Part shown: piece by piece, positions 14,665-23,174 of the stretch | Numbering within the stretch: the stretch's first letter is position 1 | Layout: each line of letters starts with the position of its first letter | From: Algorimicrobium algoritergicola | GTDB taxonomy: Bacteria > Bacteroidota > Bacteroidia > Flavobacteriales > Flavobacteriaceae | DNA length: 64,000 nt | Direction of reading: 5' to 3' | Assembly (NCBI RefSeq): GCF_008086165.1 | Contig: NZ_VSKL01000001.1 | Coordinates: 1-64,000 of the forward strand | Program-made: the position numbers and the translations under genes | The notes under the pieces: generated by a model | What the model was told of the DNA's origin: nothing | The model's input: only the letters and a program-made list of their open reading frames with translations | The model's database searches: none

Positions 14665-15891
14665 ATGTTACCAGGAATTAATATAAAATTTAGCAACGGC
14701 AATATTGGTACTGTAGTACCTACTGTCGACGGTGTTTTCGGTTTGTTAGCCTCGGCAGTCGCTGTTGTAGATAAATTTGCATTAAACACACCATACATTT
14801 TAAGAGGCATGACCGATGTGGCCAAGCTGGGCATTTTGCCAGATGTAAATAATGGCGTTCTGTATCAATGGCTTTCAGATTATTACGCAGAAGCTGGGGA
14901 AGGCCAGGAAGTGTGGTTAATGGGATTCCCAAAAACCGATAAAGTAAGTGACTGGTTTACGCCAGACGTTGGAACTGGTAAAACGCCAGCGCAAAGTTTG
15001 CTGGACGCCTCAAATGGTCGTTTAAGCGGATTATTTACATGCTTTTCACCTGACGGTGCTTACACACTTACGCTTGCAAACGGCATTGATGAGGATGTAG
15101 TCTTAGCAAAAAGCAAGGCGCAAACATTAGGCGAAAATTACACGACTAATGAGTACACGCCATTCTTTACCGTTTTGGAAGGATACGGTTACAGCGGAAC
15201 GGCCTCGGATTTAGCCGATTTAAAAGAGGAGTCCAATAACCGTGTAGGCGTATTAATTGGTAGCACTAAAAAACGAACTGATGTTGTAACAAACAACGGC
15301 GCGTCTACGGGCGTAGTGGCCGGTCGTTTAGCGGCTATTCAAGTACATGAGAGCGCTGGAAAAGTGCGAACTGGAGCCTTAAAAACCTTAACGGCTTACA
15401 TAGTTGACGAGCCAGCGGAAAGTGCGGACATTGAGACCTTACACAATAAGGGATATATGACCTTCAGACAGCACAAACGTAAAGCAGGCTATTACATTGT
15501 TTCTGGAATATTGGCCACGTCAGAGGCTGACGATTATCAAAAATTAGCACGTAGACGTGTTATAGATAAGGCGTATAGAATTGCTCACAACATTGTTAGC
15601 GAGGAAATTGAAAACGATTTTGACCTAACAAACGAGGGAACAATAGACCCAATTTATGCAAAAGATGTAGAGGGTAATCTGGAGAATGCCATTGCAAGAC
15701 AAATGACGGATCGTGGCGAGCTTTCAAAAGACAAAGCAAACCCGAACGACGACGGCGTGAAAGCGGCTTTTAACTTAACCAATAACGTATCGCAAACTAA
15801 TCGTATTGAAATGACTTTAAAAGTACGTCCGAAAGGATATGCGGAATTCATTGAAATTCTTTTAGGCTACGATGTAAACTTAAACGAATAA
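14665..15891 (+). CDS. tail sheath protein (DUF2586-like, contractile tail)
   Basis: A 408-residue protein. Typical DUF2586/sheath traits: N-terminal LPGINIKFSNGNIG, FALNTPYILRGMTDVAKLGI, a central domain with VGVLIGSTKKRTD, and a C-terminal part with TFRQHKRKAGYYIVSG, ARRRVIDKAYRIAHNIV and the last strand MTLKVRPKGYAEFIEILLGY. Sheath subunits stack around the tube and contract to drive DNA injection. It proves a myovirus. It is followed at one base by the tail tube gene, the universal order in contractile tails. Confidence 0.9.
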   Translation: MLPGINIKFSNGNIGTVVPTVDGVFGLLASAVAVVDKFALNTPYILRGMTDVAKLGILPDVNNGVLYQWLSDYYAEAGEGQEVWLMGFPKTDKVSDWFTPDVGTGKTPAQSLLDASNGRLSGLFTCFSPDGAYTLTLANGIDEDVVLAKSKAQTLGENYTTNEYTPFFTVLEGYGYSGTASDLADLKEESNNRVGVLIGSTKKRTDVVTNNGASTGVVAGRLAAIQVHESAGKVRTGALKTLTAYIVDEPAESADIETLHNKGYMTFRQHKRKAGYYIVSGILATSEADDYQKLARRRVIDKAYRIAHNIVSEEIENDFDLTNEGTIDPIYAKDVEGNLENAIARQMTDRGELSKDKANPNDDGVKAAFNLTNNVSQTNRIEMTLKVRPKGYAEFIEILLGYDVNLNE

Positions 15892-15892
15892 T

Positions 15893-16306
15893 ATGGCATT
15901 TGATTCTAGAGAATACGAGTGGGCAGACCTAACCTTAATTTTAGGCGGCCAAGATATAACAGGCATTAGAGCTGTTAAATATTCTGAAGCTATTGAGCGT
16001 GAAGCTCTATATGCAAAAGGGCGTTTTCCGCACTCAATACAAAGTGGAAATATAGCTTTCAAAGGCGAAATTGCAATGCTGCAGTCGGATTATGAAGCTT
16101 TAGTAAAAGCGGGGAAAGGAAGCGTTTTGAGCCTTAACTTGGATGGCATGTTCAGCTACGGCAACCCTAGCGCTGGAGACATGTTGACGAGCGACCGTGC
16201 TGTTGGAATTCATTTTCTAGAGGCGGCTAAAGACATCAAGCAAGGCGATAAATTTCAGGAAATTAAACTTCCGTTTATATTCTTAAAACTAAAAAACCAA
16301 GTATAA
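15893..16306 (+). CDS. tail tube protein
   Basis: A 137-residue protein directly after the sheath gene. Alternating beta-strand pattern and the segment KYSEAIEREALYAKGRFPHSIQSGN are typical of tube subunits of contractile tails, in which arginine/glycine turns line the hexameric ring. The last strand FQEIKLPFIFLKLKNQV fits the family. Gene order (sheath, tube, chaperone, tape measure) supports the call. It is followed by the chaperone gene without gap. Confidence 0.8.
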   Translation: MAFDSREYEWADLTLILGGQDITGIRAVKYSEAIEREALYAKGRFPHSIQSGNIAFKGEIAMLQSDYEALVKAGKGSVLSLNLDGMFSYGNPSAGDMLTSDRAVGIHFLEAAKDIKQGDKFQEIKLPFIFLKLKNQV

Positions 16307-16606
16307 ATGTACCAAGCAGACCAACAAAATATTGACGCGTGGAAAGCAGAACATGGCGAGATAATTCGCTTAAAATCTGCAAAGTATAACAAGTCCGCCT
16401 ACTTCCGTAAGCCAAATAGAAAGGAAATGGAATTTTTAAGCGCTGGCACCAAGTCAAGCGGCTTGAAATTCAACTCCCAACTTTTAAAGACGTGCTATTT
16501 AGCAGGCGATAAAGAGATTGAAACCAATGATGACATCTTTATGGGCATTGGCGAACAAATCATGTCGCTATTGACCTTTGATGTTGTCGAGGTGGAAAAG
16601 CTTTAG
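16307..16606 (+). CDS. tail assembly chaperone, first frame (gpG/gp41-like)
   Basis: A 99-residue helical protein between tail tube and tape measure. This is the slot of the G/T chaperone pair in nearly all tailed phages. It ends EVEKL and stop at 16604-16606. In the -1 frame an open stretch continues to 16767. The only place where the shift could occur, between a -1-frame TGA and the 0-frame TAG, contains GGAAAAG at 16594-16600. Short product here; a longer product arises if the ribosome slips. Confidence 0.75.
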   Translation: MYQADQQNIDAWKAEHGEIIRLKSAKYNKSAYFRKPNRKEMEFLSAGTKSSGLKFNSQLLKTCYLAGDKEIETNDDIFMGIGEQIMSLLTFDVVEVEKL

Positions 16607-16767
16607 AGGCTGCCCGAGTAGACCCTAACGATATCATGCGCATCGGTGATGCACAGCTTCGTTACTATTTTGGCATCAAAGACCCAGAAAGCCTCCCATT
16701 AGATATATGGGCACGCAGAATTAGAGAGTTAGAGTATATCAGACAATTAGAAAACCCAGATTCATAG
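16600..16767 (+). CDS. tail assembly chaperone extension, expressed by likely -1 frameshift
   Basis: Frame -1 relative to the chaperone gene, 55 further residues after slippage: ALEAARVDPNDIMRIGDAQL, then YYFGIKDPESLPLDIWARRI and a charged end. The pattern 'WARRIRELEYIR' at the end is typical of the T-like half of chaperone fusions. The region has no start codon close to its beginning other than an internal ATG at 16636. The -1 window is bounded by a TGA at 16577-16579 region and the TAG at 16604-16606, so the shift site is pinned to about 25 bases. GGAAAAG is not the strongest slippery heptamer, but the A-site lysine codon AAG can re-pair as AAA. Confidence 0.6.
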   Translation, partial: ALEAARVDPNDIMRIGDAQLRYYFGIKDPESLPLDIWARRIRELEYIRQLENPDS

Positions 16768-16782
16768 GAGTAACAAACCAAC

Positions 16783-18813
16783 ATGGACAATACACTAAAC
16801 TACATACTAAAATTTCAATCGGATGCCGACAAAGTCGCTGCATCCGTTGAGCGTTTAGATAAAGGCCTAAATGACGTTAACCAACATGTTGGCGTTATGG
16901 GCAACAAGTTTAGTAGCGCCTTGGATAAAGTTAACTCCAAATTATCAGGAATGCGGATAAACGCATTTGTTCAAAATGTTCAGTCCGCATCTCAAGGGCT
17001 GGATTCCATGTCCGCACCAGGACTAAAATTAAGCACCTCATTAGCCGACCTTTCAGCCATTACAGATGTTACTGGTAATAAGCTTAAAGAAATTGAAGGC
17101 TACGCCAGAACGTCCGCTAAAACTTTTGGCGGTGATGCTGCAGATGGCGTGGAGGCTTACAAACTTATCTTATCTCAATTAACACCAGAACTAGCCCAAG
17201 CACCAAAGGCGTTGCAAAACATGGGCGTTCATATTCAAACCTTGAGTAAAACCATGGGTGGCGATGTGGCGGCAGCTTCAGAAGTTTTAACAACGGCTAT
17301 GAACCAGTATCAGGTTTCTACAGATGACCCAATTAAGGCGAGTGCCGAAATGGGCAATATGATGAATATAATGGCGGCTGGTGCTAAAGAAGGTAGTGCA
17401 GAATTACCACAAATAAAGCAGGCATTAGAGCAAAGTGGTATGGCCGCCAAAACGGCTGGAGTTCATTTTGCGGAAACCAACGGCTACATTCAAGTATTAG
17501 ACAAAGCAGGAAAAAAAGGTTCTGAAGGCGGTGTGGCATTGCGTAACGTGATGGCCTCATTATCTCAAGGACGTTTCTTGCCTAAAGATGTACAAAAGGA
17601 ATTACAAATGGCAGGCGTTGACATCAATACGTTAACGGATAAAAGTCTAACGCTCTCAGATCGTTTAAAACCGTTAAGAGGTATCATGCACGATCAGGCC
17701 CTAGTTACAAAAATGTTTGGCAAAGAAAACAGTAACGCGGCTATTGCTATGCTTTCGGGCATTGATGAGGCGGAACGCTTAACCACAGCCATTCAAGGAA
17801 CCAATACGGCTTATGAACAAGCTGCCATTGTTATGGACTCTCCAGCGGAAAAAGCGGGACGTTTTAGAGCGAAAATTGACGACCTAAAAATTAGCATGTT
17901 CAATGCAACGGGTGGGACATTGGCCTATGCTGCAGAATTAGGGAGTATGGCCTTTGATATTAGTAATTTAATACCTCTTTTTAGCGGCTTTGGTCAGGCT
18001 ATAAGTTTTGTTACTAACGCTACTAAAATGCAGGCACTTTGGACGAGTATTACAAGCGGAGCCACGTCTGTTTGGACTGGTATTCAATGGGGCTTAAATG
18101 CTGCCATGAACGCTAACCCAATTGGAATAATAGTATTGGCCGTTGCCGCTTTGGCTGCAGGTATTGGCTGGGTTATTTCTAAAACGGAAGGCTGGGGGCA
18201 AGCTTGGGAGCATACCGTAAGCGGCGGCAAGTTACTGTTTAAATTGTTTGGCGATTTTATTAAGCTCGAATTTTTAACGGTAGTAAATGGTTTAATGATA
18301 GGCTTAAACTTCATTAAGAAAGGGTGGTACGAATTTAAAGAAGCGGTTGGTTTGGGCGATAGTACCGAAAATCAACGCATGATTAGCCAGATAAATGCCG
18401 ATACTGAAAGCAGAAAGCAAGCTATAATTGATCAAGCCAAAGAAGTAAAACAAACGGCATTTGATGCGGCTATGGAATTTGGAAAAGCTGCTAATTCCAT
18501 TAAATGGAAAACAGAGGTTGAGGAGGGCGAGGCTTCAGGAGTTGGAATAAGCGATCCAACGGCTCCTGGTGCTATTTCAGGAAATGGAAGCGGCAGCGGA
18601 AATACTGCAGGTTCTGGAGCTGGGGCAAAAACAAATAAGGCCATTGCAACTGGCGGAACAAAACATAATTACATAACTATTAGTTTGGAGTCGCTTATTG
18701 GCGCTCTAACTATTAAGGGTAATGATTTTAAGGATAGCGCGAAGCAATTGGAGACACAAAGCGTGGACGCATTAGTAAGAACATTGGCGTTAGCCACAAC
18801 AGCTGGAAGTTAA
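16783..18813 (+). CDS. tail tape measure protein
   Basis: A 676-residue protein with the TP901-type tape measure layout: helical N-terminus with ADKVAASVERLDKGLNDVNQ, the conserved core (SAPGLKLSTSLADLSAITDV, GADGVEAYKLILS-type region, AELPQIKQALEQSGMAAKTAG, ALRNVMASLSQG), then two hydrophobic segments (about 385-420 and 435-465, AMNANPIGIIVLAVAALAAGIGWVIS) that enter the host membrane during infection, and a Gly/Ser-rich linker (GNGSGSGNTAGSGAGAK). Its length sets the tail length. It follows the chaperone after 15 bases. Confidence 0.9.
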   Translation: MDNTLNYILKFQSDADKVAASVERLDKGLNDVNQHVGVMGNKFSSALDKVNSKLSGMRINAFVQNVQSASQGLDSMSAPGLKLSTSLADLSAITDVTGNKLKEIEGYARTSAKTFGGDAADGVEAYKLILSQLTPELAQAPKALQNMGVHIQTLSKTMGGDVAAASEVLTTAMNQYQVSTDDPIKASAEMGNMMNIMAAGAKEGSAELPQIKQALEQSGMAAKTAGVHFAETNGYIQVLDKAGKKGSEGGVALRNVMASLSQGRFLPKDVQKELQMAGVDINTLTDKSLTLSDRLKPLRGIMHDQALVTKMFGKENSNAAIAMLSGIDEAERLTTAIQGTNTAYEQAAIVMDSPAEKAGRFRAKIDDLKISMFNATGGTLAYAAELGSMAFDISNLIPLFSGFGQAISFVTNATKMQALWTSITSGATSVWTGIQWGLNAAMNANPIGIIVLAVAALAAGIGWVISKTEGWGQAWEHTVSGGKLLFKLFGDFIKLEFLTVVNGLMIGLNFIKKGWYEFKEAVGLGDSTENQRMISQINADTESRKQAIIDQAKEVKQTAFDAAMEFGKAANSIKWKTEVEEGEASGVGISDPTAPGAISGNGSGSGNTAGSGAGAKTNKAIATGGTKHNYITISLESLIGALTIKGNDFKDSAKQLETQSVDALVRTLALATTAGS

Positions 18814-19475
18814 TGATACAAGATAAAACAGGCATCATATTTTCTAGTTTGATTGGCGTTGCTAAAACCAATCGGTTTCAGGTAGTTCAAAACGAGCTTT
18901 CAAAACACGTATTGCCGCCAATTCCTTTTTTAGGGTATAAGCGGAAAGACCAAATTGGAAGTGTAAAGAATGATATTAGTCAGGAATTATGGAAGGCAAA
19001 CGCACCATTAAGTGCCGACGATCAGTTTTTTCCGTTCTACTTTGTTGGTAGCGATGGCGTGAAGTATTTACTGCCTTATGAGCCTATGATAAACATAGGG
19101 GGTAAGAATACCATTATTCGTAGAAACGTGGCAAAGGCAAAAACGAAAGGCGGCCGTGAGGTCGGCGGCTCGATTAAGGAGCGCTGGAACCAGGGCGATT
19201 ATGATATTTCTATTACGGGCGTTTTAATTGGCTCGTTACTTACTGGAAATGTAGAAGACTGCTTTCCGCGTGAGGACTTTGAAAAGCTTCGCGATTTTAT
19301 GACAACGCCAAAAAGTTTAAAGGTGTATTGTGAGCCTTTGCAGCTGTTAGGCATAAACCAAATCGTAATAGAAGACTTTAGTTTTCCATTTACAAAAGGC
19401 GAAAATGTGCAGGCTTACGAGATTAAATGTTACAGTGATTTTGACTATAAATTATTACTAGATATAGATGATTAA
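18813..19475 (+). CDS. DUF6046-like baseplate or tail-tip protein
   Basis: A 220-residue protein between tape measure and gpD-like hub, the slot of Mu gp43-type proteins. The core IIRRNVAKAKTKGGREVGGSIKERWNQGDYDI and VYCEPLQLLGINQIVIEDFSFPFTKGENVQAYEIK is shared almost unchanged with the early-region copy at 2667-3251. It likely connects tube and baseplate or holds a LysM/tail-lysozyme-type function; there is no catalytic motif. The ATG overlaps the tape measure stop by one base. Confidence 0.7.
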   Translation: MIQDKTGIIFSSLIGVAKTNRFQVVQNELSKHVLPPIPFLGYKRKDQIGSVKNDISQELWKANAPLSADDQFFPFYFVGSDGVKYLLPYEPMINIGGKNTIIRRNVAKAKTKGGREVGGSIKERWNQGDYDISITGVLIGSLLTGNVEDCFPREDFEKLRDFMTTPKSLKVYCEPLQLLGINQIVIEDFSFPFTKGENVQAYEIKCYSDFDYKLLLDIDD

Positions 19476-19499
19476 AGATATAACAGAATTTTAGATTTT

Positions 19500-19928
19500 A
19501 TGAAAGCGAAAGCGATGCTCTTTGCTATGCTAATCGGGATGATTAGTTTAGTGGGATTCGGAAACACAACCGACCCAAGCGAAAATTCAAATACCATTAC
19601 GATTGAGTGCTACGACGCTCAACCAGTTATGGTCTGTGTAGATTTCCAAATTACCGAAGTGGCCATCATGCCAATTGAAAACCTCATGGTCTCCAATTAT
19701 GAATTTATGGTTAATTCAACAGGCTTTAAAACCGATTTAAAAGGCAATGAATTTGTGAAACCTTATGATCTGAGCTTCGCTCTAAAGCCTCCTTTACTAA
19801 ACGATAAACAAAATAGGAGTTTTACCAATATTAAGTATCCAGGTGCCGACCCGATGAATCAGCCCTTATGTAATTTTTGTAGGAATGCCCGAGACGGATT
19901 ACTGAAGCCTAATAATTTCATTAGCTAA
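19500..19928 (+). CDS. secreted protein inserted in the tail module (moron candidate)
   Basis: A 142-residue protein with a signal peptide (MKAKAMLFAMLIGMISLVGFG, cleavage about residue 22-24). The mature part has four or more Cys (ECYD, MVCVDF, PLCNFCRNARDG) that could form disulphides. It interrupts the tail gene order and is closed by its own strong terminator at 19949-19978, which is the hallmark of a moron: an independent gene expressed from the prophage. Its product would be exported to the periplasm or outer membrane of the lysogen. No family recognised. Confidence 0.65.
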   Translation: MKAKAMLFAMLIGMISLVGFGNTTDPSENSNTITIECYDAQPVMVCVDFQITEVAIMPIENLMVSNYEFMVNSTGFKTDLKGNEFVKPYDLSFALKPPLLNDKQNRSFTNIKYPGADPMNQPLCNFCRNARDGLLKPNNFIS

Positions 19929-19948
19929 AAGCATAAAATATATAATTA

Positions 19949-19978
19949 AAAGCACCTGTATGTGCAGGTGCTTTTTTT
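19949..19978 (+). terminator. intrinsic terminator after the secreted moron
   Basis: AGCACCTG (19951-19958) pairs perfectly with CAGGTGCT (19965-19972) around a 6-nt loop and is followed by T7. It separates the moron from the gpD-like gene; late transcripts must read through it or start anew. Confidence 0.85.
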
Positions 19979-19989
19979 AAAACTCATTC

Positions 19990-20961
19990 ATGTTAAACAT
20001 AGACTGGTACATAGAATTTAAGAACCAAGAAGGCAAACGCTTTCAGTTGGCGCTTATGGCAGAATGCGAAATTATAACTAGCGTTGATAATTTAGCAGAC
20101 ATGGCCACTATTGTACTACCTGAAGCCGTTATGAATGAGCCGTTGAATTTTGAAAACAAAATAGGCCGTGGAACCGAGGTTTTAATTCAACTGGGTTACG
20201 ATGGTAATTTAGAGGATGAATTTACAGGCTATATCCAAGACATTACTAATAATGATAGTTCATTGAAAATACTGTGCGAAGATGCTCTATTTCTGTTTAG
20301 AGTTGGCGTTCCAGATGTGGAGCAGAAGCCAACATCCTTGAGCCAAATTGCGCAGTATGTTATTGATAATATAGACGGCAGCTTTACCTTGAATTGTGAC
20401 TATGATGTGAATTATGAAAAGTTTACCATTCATCAAGCAACGGGTTATGATGTACTGAAGAAAATCCAAGAAGAAACGAAAGCGAATATCTATTTCGACA
20501 CCAAAAACAAAGTATTACATGTGCACCCGCCTTATGTAGAAAAAGGAGGCGAGGTTTTTTATTCCATGCAAAAAAACATTGAAAATTCAAGTTTAGAGTT
20601 TAGTAATAAGTTAGACACTAAAGTTGAAGTGACTATTGAAAGCACGGATATAAATGGGAATGTAAATAAAGTTGTTTCTGGAACAACTGGAGGCGATAAA
20701 GTAACGCTTAAAGTTGGCGCTATGGATGAAGATTCTATGCAGAAAATAGCCGATAATGAAGTTTTAAAACAAAGTGCTGCAGGATACGAAGGCAGTTTTG
20801 ATACCTGGTTAATTCCGTTTTGCAAGCCAACCTATTCGGCACGGATTAAAGATGAAGACTACCCAGAGAAAACAGCCTACTATTATGTGAAAAGTGTAAC
20901 CACAACCTTAAGCGAAGCTGGAGGAGTACGGACTATTACTCCAGGAATAAAATTAAGCTAA
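19990..20961 (+). CDS. baseplate hub protein, late control gene D-like (Mu gp44-like)
   Basis: A 323-residue protein with the gpD/gp27 fold pattern: IGRGTEVLIQLGYDGNLEDEFTGYIQDI, then QIAQYVIDNIDG, and ATGYDVLKKIQEETKANIYFD, followed by two more barrel domains and the final YYYVKSVTTTLSEAGGVRTITPGIKL. Such hubs form the central trimer of the baseplate on which the spike sits. It starts 30 bases after the terminator and overlaps the spike-protein gene by one base. Confidence 0.85.
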   Translation: MLNIDWYIEFKNQEGKRFQLALMAECEIITSVDNLADMATIVLPEAVMNEPLNFENKIGRGTEVLIQLGYDGNLEDEFTGYIQDITNNDSSLKILCEDALFLFRVGVPDVEQKPTSLSQIAQYVIDNIDGSFTLNCDYDVNYEKFTIHQATGYDVLKKIQEETKANIYFDTKNKVLHVHPPYVEKGGEVFYSMQKNIENSSLEFSNKLDTKVEVTIESTDINGNVNKVVSGTTGGDKVTLKVGAMDEDSMQKIADNEVLKQSAAGYEGSFDTWLIPFCKPTYSARIKDEDYPEKTAYYYVKSVTTTLSEAGGVRTITPGIKLS

Positions 20962-21464
20962 TGGCAGACTTAAGCGATGTTAAAAAGTTATTACGCGAGG
21001 TTGTTGGAGCAAATCCAAACCTACCTATTACCGCAACGGTATTAAGCGTCACAGGCGATAGGTGTAAAGTGAAGTTAAAAAGCGGTTTGGAGCTTACGGA
21101 CGTTAAGCTAAAAGCTACAATTAACGACAGCGAAAACTACATTTTGGTAACGCCAAAAGCGAATAGCAAAGTGCAGATCTTGTCACTGTCTGGAAGGCTT
21201 GATAATATGACAGTTATAAAGGTAGATGAAGTTGAAAAAATTGAAATAGTCCAAGGCGAACTCGACATAATTATTGATAGTACCGATAATAAAGTAGGCG
21301 TTAAAAATTCGGTTTGCTCGCTGAAGGATTTATTTCAGGAGTTTGCCGATCTATTAAAACAGTTAAAAGTTTACACGCCAGCTGGTCCTAGTGGAACGCC
21401 TTTGCCAGATAGTATTCTAGCAATTACACAATTAGAAACGAAGTTTAACCAGCTTTTAAAATAG
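20961..21464 (+). CDS. baseplate spike/assembly protein, gpV-like
   Basis: A 167-residue protein next to the hub. An OB-fold-like N-terminal half (TATVLSVTGDRCKVKLKSGL.LTDVKLKA, VTPKANSKVQILSLSG) and a short beta-helical stretch (EKIEIVQGELDIIIDSTDNKVGVK) fit gpV/gp45 spikes that puncture the outer membrane. It is shorter than P2 gpV and lacks a visible HxH iron site at the tip, so a separate tip protein may be used. One base overlap with both logic neighbours indicates coupled synthesis. Confidence 0.75.
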   Translation: MADLSDVKKLLREVVGANPNLPITATVLSVTGDRCKVKLKSGLELTDVKLKATINDSENYILVTPKANSKVQILSLSGRLDNMTVIKVDEVEKIEIVQGELDIIIDSTDNKVGVKNSVCSLKDLFQEFADLLKQLKVYTPAGPSGTPLPDSILAITQLETKFNQLLK

Positions 21465-21471
21465 ATTTAAA

Positions 21472-21684
21472 ATGGCATTAAATAAGGCGGCATTAAAAAC
21501 AAGCATTATAGGCATTATGGAGGACATGATGACGCGCGAAAATACATCCATAGAGGAATTTGCAACGCGCTTAAGCGATGCCGTTGATGTGTATGTAAAA
21601 GCCGCTGATATTATTTACACGGCTGGTTTAATAGACGCGGAAGCAAGACCAGTTATAGGAACGTTTGAAGGTAACCTACAATAA
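21472..21684 (+). CDS. small baseplate-region protein of unknown function
   Basis: A 70-residue acidic helical protein (LKTSIIGIMEDMMTREN..SIEEFATRLSDAVDVYVKAADI). It sits between spike and gp25-like genes and overlaps the latter by one base. The sequence looks like a short helical bundle with an Ala-rich helix. A tail accessory or chaperone is likely from position alone; no family is recognised. Confidence 0.6.
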   Translation: MALNKAALKTSIIGIMEDMMTRENTSIEEFATRLSDAVDVYVKAADIIYTAGLIDAEARPVIGTFEGNLQ

Positions 21685-22025
21685 TGGCAAAGGATAGAGG
21701 CATACAAGTAATTGACAACACCGACGAAGGTGTGGTTTTGGATTTAAAGATTAATCCTATTCGCAATGCAGATAACAAAATTGTTAGCGGTTTGGTTATT
21801 GGCAATATTCTGGAGCAGAATAAGGCTTTTATTTTAATAGGCCAGCCAAATGATTTTAAAGACCACCCAACATTGGGCGTTGGATTTGAGGATAATTTGT
21901 TAGGCGAAGACTTATTGGAGTATCGCCACAAAATCCGTGAGCATTTTGCCGTGGACGGATTAAAAGTTACGCAATTGGATTTGTACGACATTAACGCCGC
22001 TAAAATAGACGCAAACTATGAGTAA
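21684..22025 (+). CDS. baseplate wedge protein, gp25/gpW-like
   Basis: A 113-residue protein. The family pattern is visible: NPIRNADNKIVSGLVIGNILEQN, HPTLGVGFEDNLL, EYRHKIREHFAVDGLKV. The gp25/gpW family forms the inner wedge that links the hub to the sheath; the usual EPR motif is replaced here by a variant around EYRHKIREH. It ends 8 bases inside the next gene. Confidence 0.7.
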   Translation: MAKDRGIQVIDNTDEGVVLDLKINPIRNADNKIVSGLVIGNILEQNKAFILIGQPNDFKDHPTLGVGFEDNLLGEDLLEYRHKIREHFAVDGLKVTQLDLYDINAAKIDANYE

Positions 22026-22308
22026 GAAAACGTTAAAACAAGGGCAAAGCTTTTTAGATAAAGTTACCCAATTATCGGGTTCCATAGAAAATGCGCTAAA
22101 AGAATCCATAGCAAATGGAGTCGGAATTACGGATGAGATTCCAATTGGTGTAAATGTAGAAATTACGGAGGTAACCAATAAACGGGTAGCCGCATTTTTT
22201 AACCAATTTAATGAGCCTGCAACGGCCATTAGTACCGAGCAGCTAAACGAAATTGAAAACATTGGTATTGGTACCATGATTATTGAAGACACATTTATTG
22301 TAGCATGA
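22018..22308 (+). CDS. LysM-like tail protein (gpX/gp53-like)
   Basis: A 96-residue protein. The segment LKQGQSFLDKVTQLSGSIENALKESIANGVGITDEIPIGVNVEI follows the LysM pattern (GQ-start, helix, 'ANG..ITD..PIG' turn), as in small LysM-like tail proteins X. They bind peptidoglycan or cap the tube/hub joint. It overlaps gp25-like (8 bases) and baseplate J-like (4 bases) genes, so the three are strongly coupled. The call is by pattern, not full-length match. Confidence 0.6.
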   Translation: MSKKTLKQGQSFLDKVTQLSGSIENALKESIANGVGITDEIPIGVNVEITEVTNKRVAAFFNQFNEPATAISTEQLNEIENIGIGTMIIEDTFIVA

Positions 22309-23174
22309 GAACAAAAGCAGATATAAAAAAGCAGATTACCGACCCATTTATTAATAATGCGCACGTAATTTCTATGTATGGACTTGACGAGAACTTGTCA
22401 TATGAGGCGCAATTTTCTATTGTTAGTTTCGAGAACATTCTGTTTGATATCATGACGAATATCATATTCTTTTTAGAGGGGCTTTTCGGCCAGCATGTCA
22501 AGGAAGTGGATGGTAGATTATTCAACCAAAAAAACGCGCGTTTAAGCTGGTACCGAACTATGGCGTTGCAGTTTCAATATGGCTTTGATTTGGTTAAGGA
22601 TAAAGACTATTTTAATAACGGAACTGCCACGGCTGACCAGATAGCAGCTTCTAAAATTATTAAGTATTCCGCAGTGAATGAAAGCGATGACGAAAGCCGC
22701 GTGATATTAAAAATAGCTGGAGAACTTAATGATGAGCTTGCGCCAATACCAGCGCCAGAACGTGCCGCATTTGACGCCTATGTAAAAGAGTTTAGACCAG
22801 GAGGCGTTAAAATATCGGTTATTAATTACGAGCCTGACTTACTGTATTTAAACTTAAACATTTATCGCGATCCTTTAGTCCTGGACGCAAACGGTATGAG
22901 CATTTTAAATGGAAATTATCCCGTAAATGATGCCATAGAGGCTTACATGAAGTTGCTTCCTTTTGATGGCGCTTTTGTGATTTTCGACTTTTTAAATTAC
23001 ATAAAAAACAATGCTCAAGGTGTTATAACGCCTGTAAACATAAATATTGAAAGTGCGTGGATTGATCCGTTGATTAATGATTATGGAACGCCAATAAGTA
23101 TTGACGTGAAGCGGATACCTGAAAGCGGCTATTTTAAGGTCGTAAATTTTGATTCTATAAGCTATGTGGGATAA
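22305..23174 (+). CDS. baseplate J-like protein
   Basis: A 289-residue protein in the baseplate J slot. Characteristic parts: N-terminal MYGLDENLSYEAQFSIVSFENILFDI, a middle helical region rich in Trp/Tyr (SWYRTMALQFQYGFDL), and a C-terminal ferredoxin-like part (DAIEAYMKLLPFDGAFVIFD and the closing strand VNFDSISYVG). Baseplate J (gp47-like) forms the large wedge arm that signals sheath contraction. It overlaps the following gene by 11 bases. Confidence 0.75.
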   Translation: MRTKADIKKQITDPFINNAHVISMYGLDENLSYEAQFSIVSFENILFDIMTNIIFFLEGLFGQHVKEVDGRLFNQKNARLSWYRTMALQFQYGFDLVKDKDYFNNGTATADQIAASKIIKYSAVNESDDESRVILKIAGELNDELAPIPAPERAAFDAYVKEFRPGGVKISVINYEPDLLYLNLNIYRDPLVLDANGMSILNGNYPVNDAIEAYMKLLPFDGAFVIFDFLNYIKNNAQGVITPVNINIESAWIDPLINDYGTPISIDVKRIPESGYFKVVNFDSISYVG

